The notes beneath the pieces are model-generated. The model worked only from the letters and a program-made list of their open reading frames with translations. It made no database searches and was not told the DNA's origin. 26,888 nt of DNA from positions 1 through 26,888 of the forward strand of contig SUVI01000032.1 of NCBI GenBank assembly GCA_015062085.1. The letters run 5' to 3'. Of this stretch, positions 1-7,979 are shown in pieces. The first letter of the stretch is position 1; each line of letters starts with the position of its first letter. The DNA is from Planctomycetaceae bacterium. Lineage in GTDB: Bacteria; Planctomycetota; Planctomycetia; Pirellulales; Thermoguttaceae. A program made the position numbers and the translations under genes.

Positions 1-44
1 AGTATATAGACTTCTTTTGGGGATTTCATTGGAAGGAATATTTT

Positions 45-983
45 ATGAAAAAGAAAGCGTTTACACTGGTTGAGCTGCTGGTCGTCATCGCGATCATCGG
101 AATGCTCGTAGGTCTGCTTCTTCCGGCAGTCCAGCAGGCTCGTGAAGCCGCCCGCCAGATGCAGTGCAGCAATAATTTGAAGCAACTTGGTCTGGCATCG
201 CTGAACTACGAATCCCAGGTCAAGTCTTTCCCGTCTGCCGGCTGGATGGGCGGCTGGGCAGGTGACGCAGACCGCGGATTTGGAAAGCATCAGCCCGGCG
301 GATGGACGTTCTCCCTTCTGCCGTTCCTGGAACAGAACGCGCTTTTCCAGTCCACCTCGAACAACAATCGCTCGACTCCCGCAAAAGCGGAGATCACGCG
401 GGCAAATCAGACTCCGCTTCCCGTGTTCCATTGCCCCTCCCGCAGAACTCCCAAGCTCTACCAGGCCACCAATTCGCCGACGAAGAACTGCAACAGCGCG
501 TCAGAATTGGCAAAAGGAGACTATGCCTCCAACTTTGGCGAGACGGATGCCGTCAACACGTCAGGATGTCCCGGATCTTATGCGGATGCGGACAGCAATA
601 AAGGTTTCACGACTCAGAACTACAACGGAGTCATGCTTTCCACTTCGGAGATCACGCTCGGTGAGATCCGCGACGGAACCTCCAACACCTACTTGGTCGG
701 AGAAAAGTTCAGAAGGCCGGAGGTGTACGAAACTTCCTGCTGCTGCGATGACAGCGGTGTATTCTGCGGCGCTGACCCGGACAACAGCCGCGGGACGAAA
801 CTCGCTCCCCTTCAGGACCGCAACGGCATCAATGCCCGTCAGCAATTCGGAAGTCCTCATGCCGGAGCGTTGGGATTCGTCTTTTGCGATGGTTCCGTAC
901 AGCGCATTTCCTACAGTATCGACCTGGAAGCGCATCAGCATCTCGGAAACCGCGCGGACGGCGAGGTCGTTTCGTACCAGTAG
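45..983 (+). CDS. DUF1559 domain protein with prepilin-type N-terminus
   Basis: This 312-residue protein begins with a type IV prepilin-like leader: a lysine-rich start (MKKKA), then FTLVELLVVIAII and a hydrophobic helix to about residue 28. A prepilin peptidase would be expected to cut before the Phe. The stretch around residues 42-50 (SNNLKQLGL) and the C-terminal Asp-Gly-Ser segment (FCDGSVQRI, about residues 280-290) are hallmarks of DUF1559 (SBP_bac_10), a family greatly expanded in planctomycetes. The role of the family is not established; a surface pseudopilin or matrix role is usually inferred. A cysteine cluster (SCCCD, about residue 230) lies in the variable middle. The start is supported by GGAAGGA eight bases upstream. 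The gene stands alone and is followed at once by a strong terminator. Confidence 0.93.
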   Translation: MKKKAFTLVELLVVIAIIGMLVGLLLPAVQQAREAARQMQCSNNLKQLGLASLNYESQVKSFPSAGWMGGWAGDADRGFGKHQPGGWTFSLLPFLEQNALFQSTSNNNRSTPAKAEITRANQTPLPVFHCPSRRTPKLYQATNSPTKNCNSASELAKGDYASNFGETDAVNTSGCPGSYADADSNKGFTTQNYNGVMLSTSEITLGEIRDGTSNTYLVGEKFRRPEVYETSCCCDDSGVFCGADPDNSRGTKLAPLQDRNGINARQQFGSPHAGALGFVFCDGSVQRISYSIDLEAHQHLGNRADGEVVSYQ

Positions 984-1000
984 TATTGCCTGATATTTGG

Positions 1001-1032
1001 AAACCTCCTTATACTTAGGGAGGTTTTTTTTT
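1001..1032 (+). terminator. Intrinsic terminator after the DUF1559 gene
   Basis: AAACCTCC (1001-1008) pairs with GGAGGTTT (1019-1026) around a ten-base loop, and the stem runs straight into a T tract up to 1032. It lies 18 bases after the stop codon, which fits a single-gene transcript. Confidence 0.9.
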
Positions 1033-1093
1033 CGTTGGAAGTTTCCAAACTTCCTAATTTGCATGATCCCATTTTTTTGATAGGAATTTTGCC

Positions 1094-2437
1094 ATGAAGT
1101 CCCCCTATACACGCCGTCATTTTTTGAAATCATCTGTTTCTGCTCTTTCGCTGGCACCGGTTTTGAGTGTCCCGGCATTCCTTCCCTGTGCGCGAGGCGA
1201 AAACGCGCCGTCGAACCGCATTCGCATCGGGTGCGTCGGCGTAGGAGGCATGGGCTACTGGGATGCTCACGGACACGCCCGGTATGGTGAGCTGGCGGCT
1301 GTGTGCGACGTCGATCAAAGACATCTTAACGGTACGGCAGATAAATTCAATATCGCGTCGGAAAACCGTTACGGAGACTACCGCAGGATCCTGGATCGGA
1401 ACGACATCGACGTGGTAGCCTGCGCGACGCCGGATCACTGGCACGTGAAGATCGCGGTGGAAGCCCTGATGGCAGGAAAGCACGTTTTCTGTCAGAAACC
1501 GCTGACGCTTACTGTCGAGGAAGGAGCCGTCATTCGCCGTGCGTACGAGAAATACCAGAAAGTCTTCCAGGTCGGCACTCAGCAGCGTTCGTTCATTGAC
1601 CTCTTTGTCCGGGCGGTGAATTTTTGCCGAAAGGGACTTTTGGGAGATATTCGAAAAGTCATCGTCGGACTGCCTGACGAGCCCAAACCGAACAAACACT
1701 ACGAACCGTTTTCTCCGGCTCCTGTTCCGGCAGAACTTGACTGGAACCAGTGGCTCGGACAGGCTCCGTGGACGGAGTACATTCCGCAGCGCTGCCACCG
1801 GATGTACCGCTACTGGTTCGAATATGCAAGCGGCATCATTGCAGACTGGGGGGCGCACCATATCGACATCGCACTCTGGGCGCTTGACATGGACAAGAAA
1901 GGCGCGGGGCCGATCTCCATCGACGGACGTGATTCCCGTGCCCTCTGCGGATACGATGAAAAAGGAATGCCGGACACGGACCGGATGTACAATACGCCGA
2001 ATGAATTCGATTTTACCTGCCGTTTCGAAAATGGTCTGGAGATGCACATCACCACCCGTGCGGACAACGGGATCCTTTTCGAAGGAACGAAAGGCCGCAT
2101 TTTTGTAGACCGCGGACGGATCACAGGAAAACCGATCGAAGAGAAGTGGGACGACGGCCAGTTTACCGATGAGGACAAGACCGCGCTTTACGGCGCTGCT
2201 CCGATGAACGACCACAAAGCCTACCTGTACCGCAGTATTCGGGAAGGTGTACCGTGCATTTCCGACCCGGTCAGTCACGTGCAGGCGATGAACATTGCGC
2301 ACCTTTGCGGGATCGCCGCGCGCCTGAAGCGTGAGATCCGCTGGGATCCGGTCAACGAATGCATCGTGGACGATCCGCTGGCGCAGTCCTTCCTGTCTCG
2401 CAAACAGCGTAAGGGATTTGAGATCCCGCAGGTCTGA
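1094..2437 (+). CDS. Gfo/Idh/MocA family oxidoreductase, Tat-exported
   Basis: This is a 447-residue NAD(P)-dependent sugar or cyclitol dehydrogenase-like protein. The N-terminus carries a twin-arginine signal (YTRRHFLKSS, then a hydrophobic stretch to about residue 30), so export folded with its cofactor is expected. The Rossmann dinucleotide motif is GCVGVGGMG at residues 46-54. The family's EKP motif appears as CQKPL (Lys135), with Gln replacing the usual Glu; the catalytic Lys is kept. DWGAHHIDIALW (251-262) carries the conserved histidines of the C-terminal domain. Secreted members of this family are numerous in planctomycetes, and their substrates are mostly unknown. AGGAATTTT upstream supports the start. 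A small inverted repeat (GGAAGTT/AACTTCC, 1036-1053) lies between the preceding terminator and this gene and could be an operator, though this is uncertain. Confidence 0.92.
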   Translation: MKSPYTRRHFLKSSVSALSLAPVLSVPAFLPCARGENAPSNRIRIGCVGVGGMGYWDAHGHARYGELAAVCDVDQRHLNGTADKFNIASENRYGDYRRILDRNDIDVVACATPDHWHVKIAVEALMAGKHVFCQKPLTLTVEEGAVIRRAYEKYQKVFQVGTQQRSFIDLFVRAVNFCRKGLLGDIRKVIVGLPDEPKPNKHYEPFSPAPVPAELDWNQWLGQAPWTEYIPQRCHRMYRYWFEYASGIIADWGAHHIDIALWALDMDKKGAGPISIDGRDSRALCGYDEKGMPDTDRMYNTPNEFDFTCRFENGLEMHITTRADNGILFEGTKGRIFVDRGRITGKPIEEKWDDGQFTDEDKTALYGAAPMNDHKAYLYRSIREGVPCISDPVSHVQAMNIAHLCGIAARLKREIRWDPVNECIVDDPLAQSFLSRKQRKGFEIPQV

Positions 2438-2465
2438 TTTTTAGTCATTTGCCGCAGCCTGATCT

Positions 2466-2498
2466 TGCCTTCCGGAAACTTCACCCGGAAGGCATTTT
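2466..2498 (+). terminator. Intrinsic terminator after the Gfo/Idh gene
   Basis: TGCCTTCCGG (2466-2475) pairs with CCGGAAGGCA (2485-2494), followed by TTTT. It sits between two converging genes. The U-tract is only on the plus-strand side, so it mainly serves the oxidoreductase transcript. Confidence 0.85.
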
Positions 2499-2504
2499 CT
2501 GAAC

Positions 2505-2816
2505 TTAAAGCAGTTTCAGTCCTGCGGCACCGCAGAGGATGAGGAAGATGCAGAAGAGTTTTGCGGCAGACGGCGGCGCACCGAAAAAGCAGATCTCCAG
2601 CACTGCCGTTCCGACGATCCCGAGTCCCGTCCAGATCGCGTAAGCGGTGGCGACGGGGATCTTCCGGATCGCCAGAGAGAGAAAAAAAACGCCCAGACAC
2701 ATGATGAAAAGCGACGCGGCCGCGTGACCGAGCCGGCTGAATCCGTCTGAAAGTTTCATCTCCAGCACAAATCCGATCTCTGCACACGCCGCCAAAAGAA
2801 GAAAGATCCAGCTCAT
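2505..2816 (-). CDS. gdx: SMR family transporter, probable guanidinium exporter (Gdx/SugE type)
   Basis: This is a 103-residue, four-helix small multidrug resistance protein, close to the usual 104-110 residues. The essential membrane Glu is Glu13 (AACAEIGF). The segment KLSDGFSRL and the third-helix motif TAYAIWTGLG resemble guanidinium exporters (Gdx, formerly SugE) more than EmrE-type drug pumps, which usually have AYAIWSG. Such proteins work as antiparallel dimers that exchange guanidinium for protons. A longer frame extends upstream, but the ATG at 2816 is preceded by AAAGGAACG and gives a normal-length protein. The strongest functional evidence is the leader, which contains a guanidine-II-type riboswitch and a consensus promoter. 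The SMR family is clear from sequence; guanidinium specificity is inferred from motif and leader together. Confidence 0.9.
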   Translation of the reverse strand: MSWIFLLLAACAEIGFVLEMKLSDGFSRLGHAAASLFIMCLGVFFLSLAIRKIPVATAYAIWTGLGIVGTAVLEICFFGAPPSAAKLFCIFLILCGAAGLKLL

Positions 2817-2843
2817 AAACGTTCCTTTTCGCACTGGATTTTT

Positions 2844-2888
2844 CGGGGCCGTCCCCGGATGCACACTCCATTCAGGGCCGTCCCTGAA
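2844..2888 (-). promoter_or_regulatory. Guanidine-II (mini-ykkC) riboswitch in the SMR leader
   Basis: Read on the minus strand, the leader holds two consecutive perfect hairpins with identical ACGG tetraloops. The first is TTCAGGG-ACGG-CCCTGAA (2888 to 2871) and the second CGGGG-ACGG-CCCCG (2857 to 2844), separated by 13 bases. Two short hairpins with ACGR loops joined by a short linker are the definition of mini-ykkC, the guanidine-II riboswitch. There the two loops kiss and each binds a guanidinium ion. The second hairpin ends 27 bases before the ATG, with the AAGGA ribosome site between, which suits control of translation. The gene behind it is a Gdx-type SMR transporter, the classical target. 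Confidence 0.88.
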
Positions 2889-2934
2889 CTTGAAACGTTC
2901 CAGACACGCAAAAGAACGCATCTTTGGAGATCTT

Positions 2935-2962
2935 ATTTTAACTTTTTTCTGTTTTTTGTCAA
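2935..2962 (-). promoter_or_regulatory. Sigma-70-type promoter of the SMR gene
   Basis: On the minus strand a perfect TTGACA (2962-2957) is followed after 16 bases by TAAAAT (2940-2935). Transcription would begin near 2928 and give a leader of about 110 bases that includes the whole riboswitch. Confidence 0.8.
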
Positions 2963-3035
2963 GCGAATCTGCTGAAATTGATGAAAATTTCCGGGCCGAG
3001 CAGGCACTCGTCCTCAACCGCCGTCAAGCACTCCC

Positions 3036-3079
3036 TAAAAAAGTGCCTCTTCGGAGGATCAACGCTCCCAAAAGGCACT
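3036..3079 (-). terminator. Intrinsic terminator after the metzincin-like protease gene
   Basis: On the minus strand AGTGCCT (3079-3073) pairs with AGGCACT (3048-3042). An inner GGAG/CTCC stem and a T run follow. It lies about 70 bases after the protease stop. Confidence 0.8.
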
Positions 3080-3147
3080 CTCAATATCCCGCAGTTCCGA
3101 GAAATCTGCAGATCTATGAAACTGGAAACTGCTGAACGTTTCCGCGT

Positions 3148-4590
3148 TTATTTTTCGTCATTCTTTTGCTGACGAACGACCTGAAGGCTGACTCCCGCTT
3201 TCTGGTAATTCGCGTCGCAGGCGAAGAATTCAAAATGTTCCCCTTCCGGCGCGGTCTTGCCGGCAATATCCCAGAAACGGAATGTTTTTTCCCGGATCGG
3301 TTTTTCTGCGTCCGCGTCCATTTCAGGAGTCCAGATCCAAACTCGCGGATCGTCCGCAACACAGCCGATGAACTGGATCCCATCCTCCGCCTTAACGGTC
3401 AGGATCCCGGTCTGGTGGTCCATCTCGATGTGTACTTTTTCTCCGTTTCGCTCGGTCGGCGCACCGTCCTGAAAGTAGGGATTCCAATTCAGCTGCGGAG
3501 CGTTTTTCGGTCCCCACAGCGCGATCTCATCGTCGCGGAACGTGTACCATTCCGGATTGTATGCGTGCGGTGCTTCCCGCATCAGGAACGCACGATTGAA
3601 CCGGTCGTGTCCGCGGAGCATGATGTCCTGCACGTCATTGGAGTGCGGCAGGTCAAACGTATGGCCGATCTCATGAAGAGCGGCTCCCATCGTCGTGGAG
3701 GCAGCACCCCAGAAGCAGCTTCTTCCGACGGAATCGTCCTGAAAATGTGCCCGGTCGATCGGCGTCGAGTCCTGAAACGCGGCCGTGACGTCATTGAGAG
3801 AATCCGGCCACGTGAAGATGTTCGCGCTTCCGAACATCGCCAGCCCCGCGCTGCCGCCGAGTGCCGTATGTCCGGGGATGATGTTTTTCCCTGGAACGAA
3901 ACGGGAATACGCCGGGATCACGAGATTGCGAGCCTGCGCCATGGGGTACGTTTCGCGGAGTTCTTCATAGACCGTGACGTACCACTGACCGTCGCCGTGC
4001 TCTTCCTGGATCCGATAGTATTCTTCGGCCGTGAGCTTTCCCTTGACGACGTGAACGATGACGTCGCCGTTTTCGTCCAGCTCCAGATTAAACGTCTTCC
4101 GTCCGTATCCGGCATCGTTCATGCGTTCGGCCGTGAAAGTCTGCATCAGCTTGGCGGCGGTGTCGAGTTTCCCGCGGAAATTCTGCGGATCGTCTTTTTT
4201 CTGCGACTGAAATTCCGTATTTCCGGTGGAGTCCGTCATGTAGATCATGCGCACGACGAGCGGATTTTCGTTCTTCCGGTACGTGAGCTTCAGCGTTTTT
4301 TCTTCCGGCCCGCTTTTCAGCACGAGCGTATTTTCTCCCGGAATAAGTTCCGCCAAAACCTTGAATCGCCCGCCAAAAGCCGACCCGTTCAGGACGCGCG
4401 TGCTTTTTTGCGAAGAAGTGTTTTCGCACTGGATCTCTGTTAGTGACGCATCTTCCGTAGTTCCATAAATCAGCGCGACCGGATAGTCGATGACAGTGCC
4501 GTCGGAATAGTTCGTCACATTCAGAGCAAAAGCAGGAGTCTGTATCACAACACAGAACAGCGCAAGGAAAAAGACAAAATGAAATTTCAT
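3148..4590 (-). CDS. Secreted metzincin-like zinc metalloprotease (PF12044-like)
   Basis: This is a 480-residue protein starting with a Sec signal peptide (hydrophobic residues 4-22, cut near AFA-LN). The first 110 residues look like a beta-rich domain. A zinc site HEIGHTFDLPH spans residues 306-316 (His306, Glu307, His310, His316) and DIMLRGHDRFNR follows, with Met324 as the likely Met-turn. This HExxH-five-H pattern followed by 'RG.D.FNR' resembles the 'putative peptidase family' PF12044 (yeast YIL108W relatives). The Gly usual in metzincin HExxHxxGxxH is Asp313 here. A C-terminal jelly-roll-like domain (about 380-475) is possible. An in-frame upstream extension exists, but the ATG at 4590 gives a clean signal peptide. 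The ribosome site is weak (AGAAAG). Confidence 0.83.
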   Translation of the reverse strand: MKFHFVFFLALFCVVIQTPAFALNVTNYSDGTVIDYPVALIYGTTEDASLTEIQCENTSSQKSTRVLNGSAFGGRFKVLAELIPGENTLVLKSGPEEKTLKLTYRKNENPLVVRMIYMTDSTGNTEFQSQKKDDPQNFRGKLDTAAKLMQTFTAERMNDAGYGRKTFNLELDENGDVIVHVVKGKLTAEEYYRIQEEHGDGQWYVTVYEELRETYPMAQARNLVIPAYSRFVPGKNIIPGHTALGGSAGLAMFGSANIFTWPDSLNDVTAAFQDSTPIDRAHFQDDSVGRSCFWGAASTTMGAALHEIGHTFDLPHSNDVQDIMLRGHDRFNRAFLMREAPHAYNPEWYTFRDDEIALWGPKNAPQLNWNPYFQDGAPTERNGEKVHIEMDHQTGILTVKAEDGIQFIGCVADDPRVWIWTPEMDADAEKPIREKTFRFWDIAGKTAPEGEHFEFFACDANYQKAGVSLQVVRQQKNDEK

Positions 4591-4640
4591 GACTTTCTCA
4601 CAAAAATCAAAATTTGAAAAAGGCAATAAAAAAGGCAATA

Positions 4641-4680
4641 AAAAAGGTCCAGATCAGCAGTTTTTTCCGATCCGGACCTT
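4641..4680 (-). terminator. Intrinsic terminator after the 568-residue secreted protein gene
   Basis: On the minus strand AAGGTCCGGATC pairs, with one mismatch, with GATCTGGACC across a 13-base loop and runs into TTTTTT. A second T-rich copy (TTGCCTTTTTTA) follows directly. It separates the unknown secreted gene from the protease gene downstream. Confidence 0.88.
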
Positions 4681-4690
4681 TCCCGCTATT

Positions 4691-6397
4691 TTATTTTTCG
4701 GCAGCATCGCGGGCCAAGACCAGCATTTCGAGGATTTTTGCCGGAATTTCCGTCACGACTTCCACACCGTTCGGGAGGGAATTGACCTGGAGCGTCACTT
4801 CCGCCTCCCCCACTTTGGCGAGTTTTTCCAGAAGTTCCGCCGGGATCTTCTCGCAGGCGCCTGCGACCGTCACGACATTCTGTGCCGCGATGCGCAGAGT
4901 GAAGACCGGGGCCGTGCTCTTCTGCGTTTCATTCGGAATGCATCTCTTGACCGTTTCCAGCGCGTCGGTCCCGAGCGCATGGTATACCGCATTCGGAGTA
5001 AAGATGATGCAGGCCGGCACTTTGCCGTTGAACAGAGCGTTCACATTTTCCGGCAGCGGTTTTTTCGGAACGAAATTCGCAAAGTAAATGTGCATTTCGC
5101 CGTCTTCCATACGTTTCGCATCAAGCACGTGCTTCTCGAACTTTTCTCCCTTTTTCTTCTTCATGTGCTCCGCGACCGCCAGGAACTCTTTTTCCAGAGC
5201 GTAACCGTCCGGCACGCATCGTGCAGAGACGAACGTAAGGCGCGTTTCGTCCGCGTAAACAGCGCCGGCGATCTCCGTTTCCGGATTGAAGGCGACGCCG
5301 CGGAAAAGTTCGGAATTCTTTTCGAAGAACTCCAAAGCTCCTTTAGCTTTCTCTTCCCCCATCCGCTTGATCATCTTTTCCCGCATGTGTTCCGTGTGCA
5401 AGGCCCAAAGTTCATCGACCTTTTCCGACGCAAATTCATCCACGTCCGCATTCAGCTGGAAAGAGACCAGAGAGCCTTCCGCGCCAAAATTAGCCAGCGT
5501 CGTTTCGTTGGCCTGCACAAGACGGCTGAGCGCCTTCACCTGACGCTGGGAATCGCAGCCGGTGAAACGCTGAACGATTTTCAGGTAATTCGCGTCCGCA
5601 TCCCAAATGTAGCTATGCGTGACTTTGGTGATCGGACTTTTGTACTGATGGCGTTCTGCCGAGTCCGCGAGCTTCTTCAGTTCATCTTCAACGATCTTCG
5701 CCATTTTTTCACTGAAGCACTTCCCGCGTTTTTCCGCAAGACATTCCCCCGCCTTTTTCATGAATTCCCCGAAGACCTGCGCACGGATCTCCTGCGGAAC
5801 GGCATTCACGAAGAACGAAAACGCAAAATCATTTCCAGCGGTTTCCGTCTGGAGCATCTGGATCAAAGATTCCGCAGTCTCTGCGTTGGCCGCGGCTTTG
5901 AGGGAAGCGGCATCGACCTGCGAGACGAAGCACCAGTCCTTAAACGGATAGACGTACACGGACTCCGTCCGGGCCTCTTCTTCATCGCCGACTTTCCAGG
6001 ACAGTTTCCAGGACCAGTCGTTGAGCTTTTCCTGTTTCGCGGATTTCGGAACGAGCGCAAGCGCCTTTTCCATGTCGCGGATCGGGATCAGGGCGGCAGC
6101 AAACGGACGTTTCATATCTTCCGGATTCGAGAAGAGGAAAAGACCGACCGGACGGGTCACGTCGATCGCGTCTTTTACCATCCCCTGCGAAACGAGACTC
6201 TGCAGCATCGCAGCCCCCATACTGCCCTGCAAGTCTTTACTTTCGGCCGTCATGTCGACCAGATCTCCCGCTACCGTCTCAAGACTCTGAACGGAAATGG
6301 AGATCACAGGCTGAGGAGCCTGCGCCCAAACGGAACCGACCGCCAATACGGTTTCCAGCAAAATGGCGAGAAAACCAAAACGGGATCTTCTTTTCAT
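4691..6397 (-). CDS. Secreted protein of unknown function
   Basis: I do not recognise a family with certainty. The 568-residue protein starts with a signal peptide (MKRRSRF, a hydrophobic stretch to about residue 24, then a VWAQA-type cleavage site). The rest is soluble, rich in Lys and Glu, with alternating hydrophobic beta-type stretches and no membrane helices. Conserved-looking elements include the N-terminal SISVQSLETVAGD segment and two FSFFVNAVPQEIR-like segments that suggest internal repeats. Planctomycete genomes carry many such large exported proteins without annotation. The ATG at 6397 was preferred to an earlier in-frame Met because AAAGGACA precedes it and the signal peptide starts there. 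It begins 80 bases after the probable anti-sigma gene with no terminator between, so it may belong to the same transcript and be the sigma factor's effector (inferred). Confidence 0.78.
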   Translation of the reverse strand: MKRRSRFGFLAILLETVLAVGSVWAQAPQPVISISVQSLETVAGDLVDMTAESKDLQGSMGAAMLQSLVSQGMVKDAIDVTRPVGLFLFSNPEDMKRPFAAALIPIRDMEKALALVPKSAKQEKLNDWSWKLSWKVGDEEEARTESVYVYPFKDWCFVSQVDAASLKAAANAETAESLIQMLQTETAGNDFAFSFFVNAVPQEIRAQVFGEFMKKAGECLAEKRGKCFSEKMAKIVEDELKKLADSAERHQYKSPITKVTHSYIWDADANYLKIVQRFTGCDSQRQVKALSRLVQANETTLANFGAEGSLVSFQLNADVDEFASEKVDELWALHTEHMREKMIKRMGEEKAKGALEFFEKNSELFRGVAFNPETEIAGAVYADETRLTFVSARCVPDGYALEKEFLAVAEHMKKKKGEKFEKHVLDAKRMEDGEMHIYFANFVPKKPLPENVNALFNGKVPACIIFTPNAVYHALGTDALETVKRCIPNETQKSTAPVFTLRIAAQNVVTVAGACEKIPAELLEKLAKVGEAEVTLQVNSLPNGVEVVTEIPAKILEMLVLARDAAEK

Positions 6398-6477
6398 AAA
6401 ATCTTGTCCTTTCTTTCTGACAAAATCCAAACAAATCGAACTATAAACCTTCCCAAGGCACTCCCCAACGGCAGGGT

Positions 6478-7398
6478 CTACTCTTCCTGGAAGATCACAA
6501 ACGGCACGGAAATGACGCTGTATGTCTCATTCCAGAATTCAGCAAATGGACTCTCCTCAAAATATTCCTCTGGATCGCTCTCTTTCTCTGAGTTCCGCCC
6601 GAACTCCATTTGCGATCCCGTCTGTGCTCCCAAACGAGCAGACTCATTTCGCGCAAGGCACTCACCATTTTGTGAAAAAAAGCCCGGATCTTCACGCACG
6701 CACTCCTCCTCATGAAAATCACGCAGCTCGTCTCCAGCCAAAGTTCTCAACGGAATGATCGCCTGTCCCGGCACCATGAGGACCGACATTTTCTCAAGAT
6801 CCTGAATGGACGTTTCACGGTGTTCATCAAATGGAGGCGCAGCAATACAAACGAGCTCCCACATCTGATCCGGAAGGAACGTCTGAAGAGGAAGAGAACT
6901 CGCCGAAACAGGCTCCATTCCGACCAGCTGGAAGTGCGAAAAAACAGACTGCGAAGCGTGAGGCGAGGTATGGGGCGAAGTGTGAGGCGAAGTGTGAGGC
7001 GAGGTATGGGGCGAAGTGTGAGGCGAGGTATGGGGCGAGGTATGGGGCGAAGTGTGAGACGAAGACGATGAAATAGACGGCGCCGAAGACGGGAGCTTGA
7101 GTGACCAGATCGCAGCGCCAAGACACACCGACACGCAAACCGCAGTCACACAGCTCACAGCAGTGGTCCAGTACTTTCTCTGTTTTCCAGCTCCAACGCC
7201 CAGCGTCCCTTTCTTTTCGACTGCCTTCCAGCATGCGTTCTTTCCGCAAACCGTCACGGAGTCTGTTTCTGCGTCACGCACAGGCACAGACTCCTCACAG
7301 ACTGCATGCATGATCCGATGAAACAGTTCTTCGGAAAACGTTACCTGAAGACGCTCGGCATCCTCCTGGAGTCGGGATCTCAATTCGTTTTCTCTCAT
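6478..7398 (-). CDS. Single-pass membrane protein, probable anti-sigma factor, with Ser-Pro-His-Thr repeats
   Basis: This 306-residue protein overlaps the ECF sigma gene by four bases (ATGA), so it is probably its anti-sigma partner. That role is inferred from position and topology, because no zinc-binding HxxxCxxC motif is visible. Residues 1-76 would be cytoplasmic (a helical RLQEDAERLQVTFSEELFHRI segment suits sigma binding). A hydrophobic helix spans about 78-100 and the remainder would be outside the cytoplasm. Immediately after the membrane helix is a Ser-rich linker and eight SPHT tetrapeptides (about 115-148), encoded by a 12-bp tandem repeat. The outer domain (150-306) matches nothing I know and is very acidic towards the end. 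Confidence 0.75.
   Translation of the reverse strand: MRENELRSRLQEDAERLQVTFSEELFHRIMHAVCEESVPVRDAETDSVTVCGKNACWKAVEKKGTLGVGAGKQRKYWTTAVSCVTAVCVSVCLGAAIWSLKLPSSAPSISSSSSHTSPHTSPHTSPHTSPHTSPHTSPHTSPHTSPHASQSVFSHFQLVGMEPVSASSLPLQTFLPDQMWELVCIAAPPFDEHRETSIQDLEKMSVLMVPGQAIIPLRTLAGDELRDFHEEECVREDPGFFSQNGECLARNESARLGAQTGSQMEFGRNSEKESDPEEYFEESPFAEFWNETYSVISVPFVIFQEE
6957..7060 (-). repeat. 12-bp in-frame tandem repeat encoding (SPHT)8
   Basis: Roughly eight to nine units of 12 bp, alternating between two variants (GCGAAGTGTGAG and GCGAGGTATGGG on the plus strand). The two variants are synonymous, both encoding Ser-Pro-His-Thr, which suggests amplification followed by selection on the peptide or by repeat homogenisation. 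Confidence 0.92.
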
Positions 7399-7961
7399 TC
7401 CTGGCCCACTTTCAAAATATCTTCAAGCTCGTTCCGCGCACGAAACAAAAGCGTTTTGACTCCGGCGGCCGTCCTGTCCATGATCCGGGCGATTTCGAAC
7501 TGCGGTTTCTCTTCCACATAAAAAAGCCACAAAATTTCCGCCTTCTCGGCAGAAAGATGCGTTCGGATCGTTTTCCAAAGATCCCGGACCTCCTCCTGAC
7601 GCTCCATTTCCTGAAGCGCTCCGTCTTCCGTCCCGGTCACCTGCACTTCAAGCTCCGCATTCTGCGAAAAAAACTGCACCGTCGGCAATTTGGCCTTCCT
7701 TCGGAAAAAAAGCGCGTTCTGCTGGTGCGCAATCGCAAAAAGCCACGTCGAAAAATTCCAATCGGAACGGTACGTCCCAAGCGATCTCCAGGCCCGAAGG
7801 AAGGTCTCCTGCGTCAGATCCTGTGCATTTTCCACAGAATGTACGAGCATAAAGTACCGCTGGATCCGTGTTTGGTAACGGCGGACCAATTCCCCAAAAC
7901 TCGCGGTATCCCCGCTCTGCGAGGCTTCAACGAGGGTCAGATCGGACGGATTCGGATTCAT
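7395..7961 (-). CDS. ECF-family RNA polymerase sigma factor
   Basis: This is a 188-residue extracytoplasmic-function sigma factor. Region 2 (about 18-80) contains the core-binding/-10 segment (AQDLTQETFLRAWRSL, then WNFSTWLFAIAHQQ). Region 4 (about 125-180) is a helix-turn-helix (LSAEKAEILWLFYVEEKPQFEIARIMDRTAAGVKTLL, given here only as its landmarks LSAEK, EIARIM and VKTLLFRAR). There is no region 3. The start at 7961 was chosen over an in-frame Met 18 bases upstream because AGGAG lies six bases before it. A minus-strand GAAAC box near 8024 with an AT-rich segment 17 bases on could be an autoregulated ECF promoter (weak). The downstream gene overlaps by four bases and is the probable anti-sigma factor. 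Confidence 0.92.
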   Translation of the reverse strand: MNPNPSDLTLVEASQSGDTASFGELVRRYQTRIQRYFMLVHSVENAQDLTQETFLRAWRSLGTYRSDWNFSTWLFAIAHQQNALFFRRKAKLPTVQFFSQNAELEVQVTGTEDGALQEMERQEEVRDLWKTIRTHLSAEKAEILWLFYVEEKPQFEIARIMDRTAAGVKTLLFRARNELEDILKVGQE

Positions 7962-7979
7962 TTTTCTCCTGCGGCTCAA

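Noticed and set aside
4589..6715. Very long plus-strand open frame opposite the secreted protein and anti-sigma genes
   Set aside because: It has the Arg/Phe/His-rich composition of an antisense shadow, spans several real genes and a terminator, and lacks a recognisable domain.
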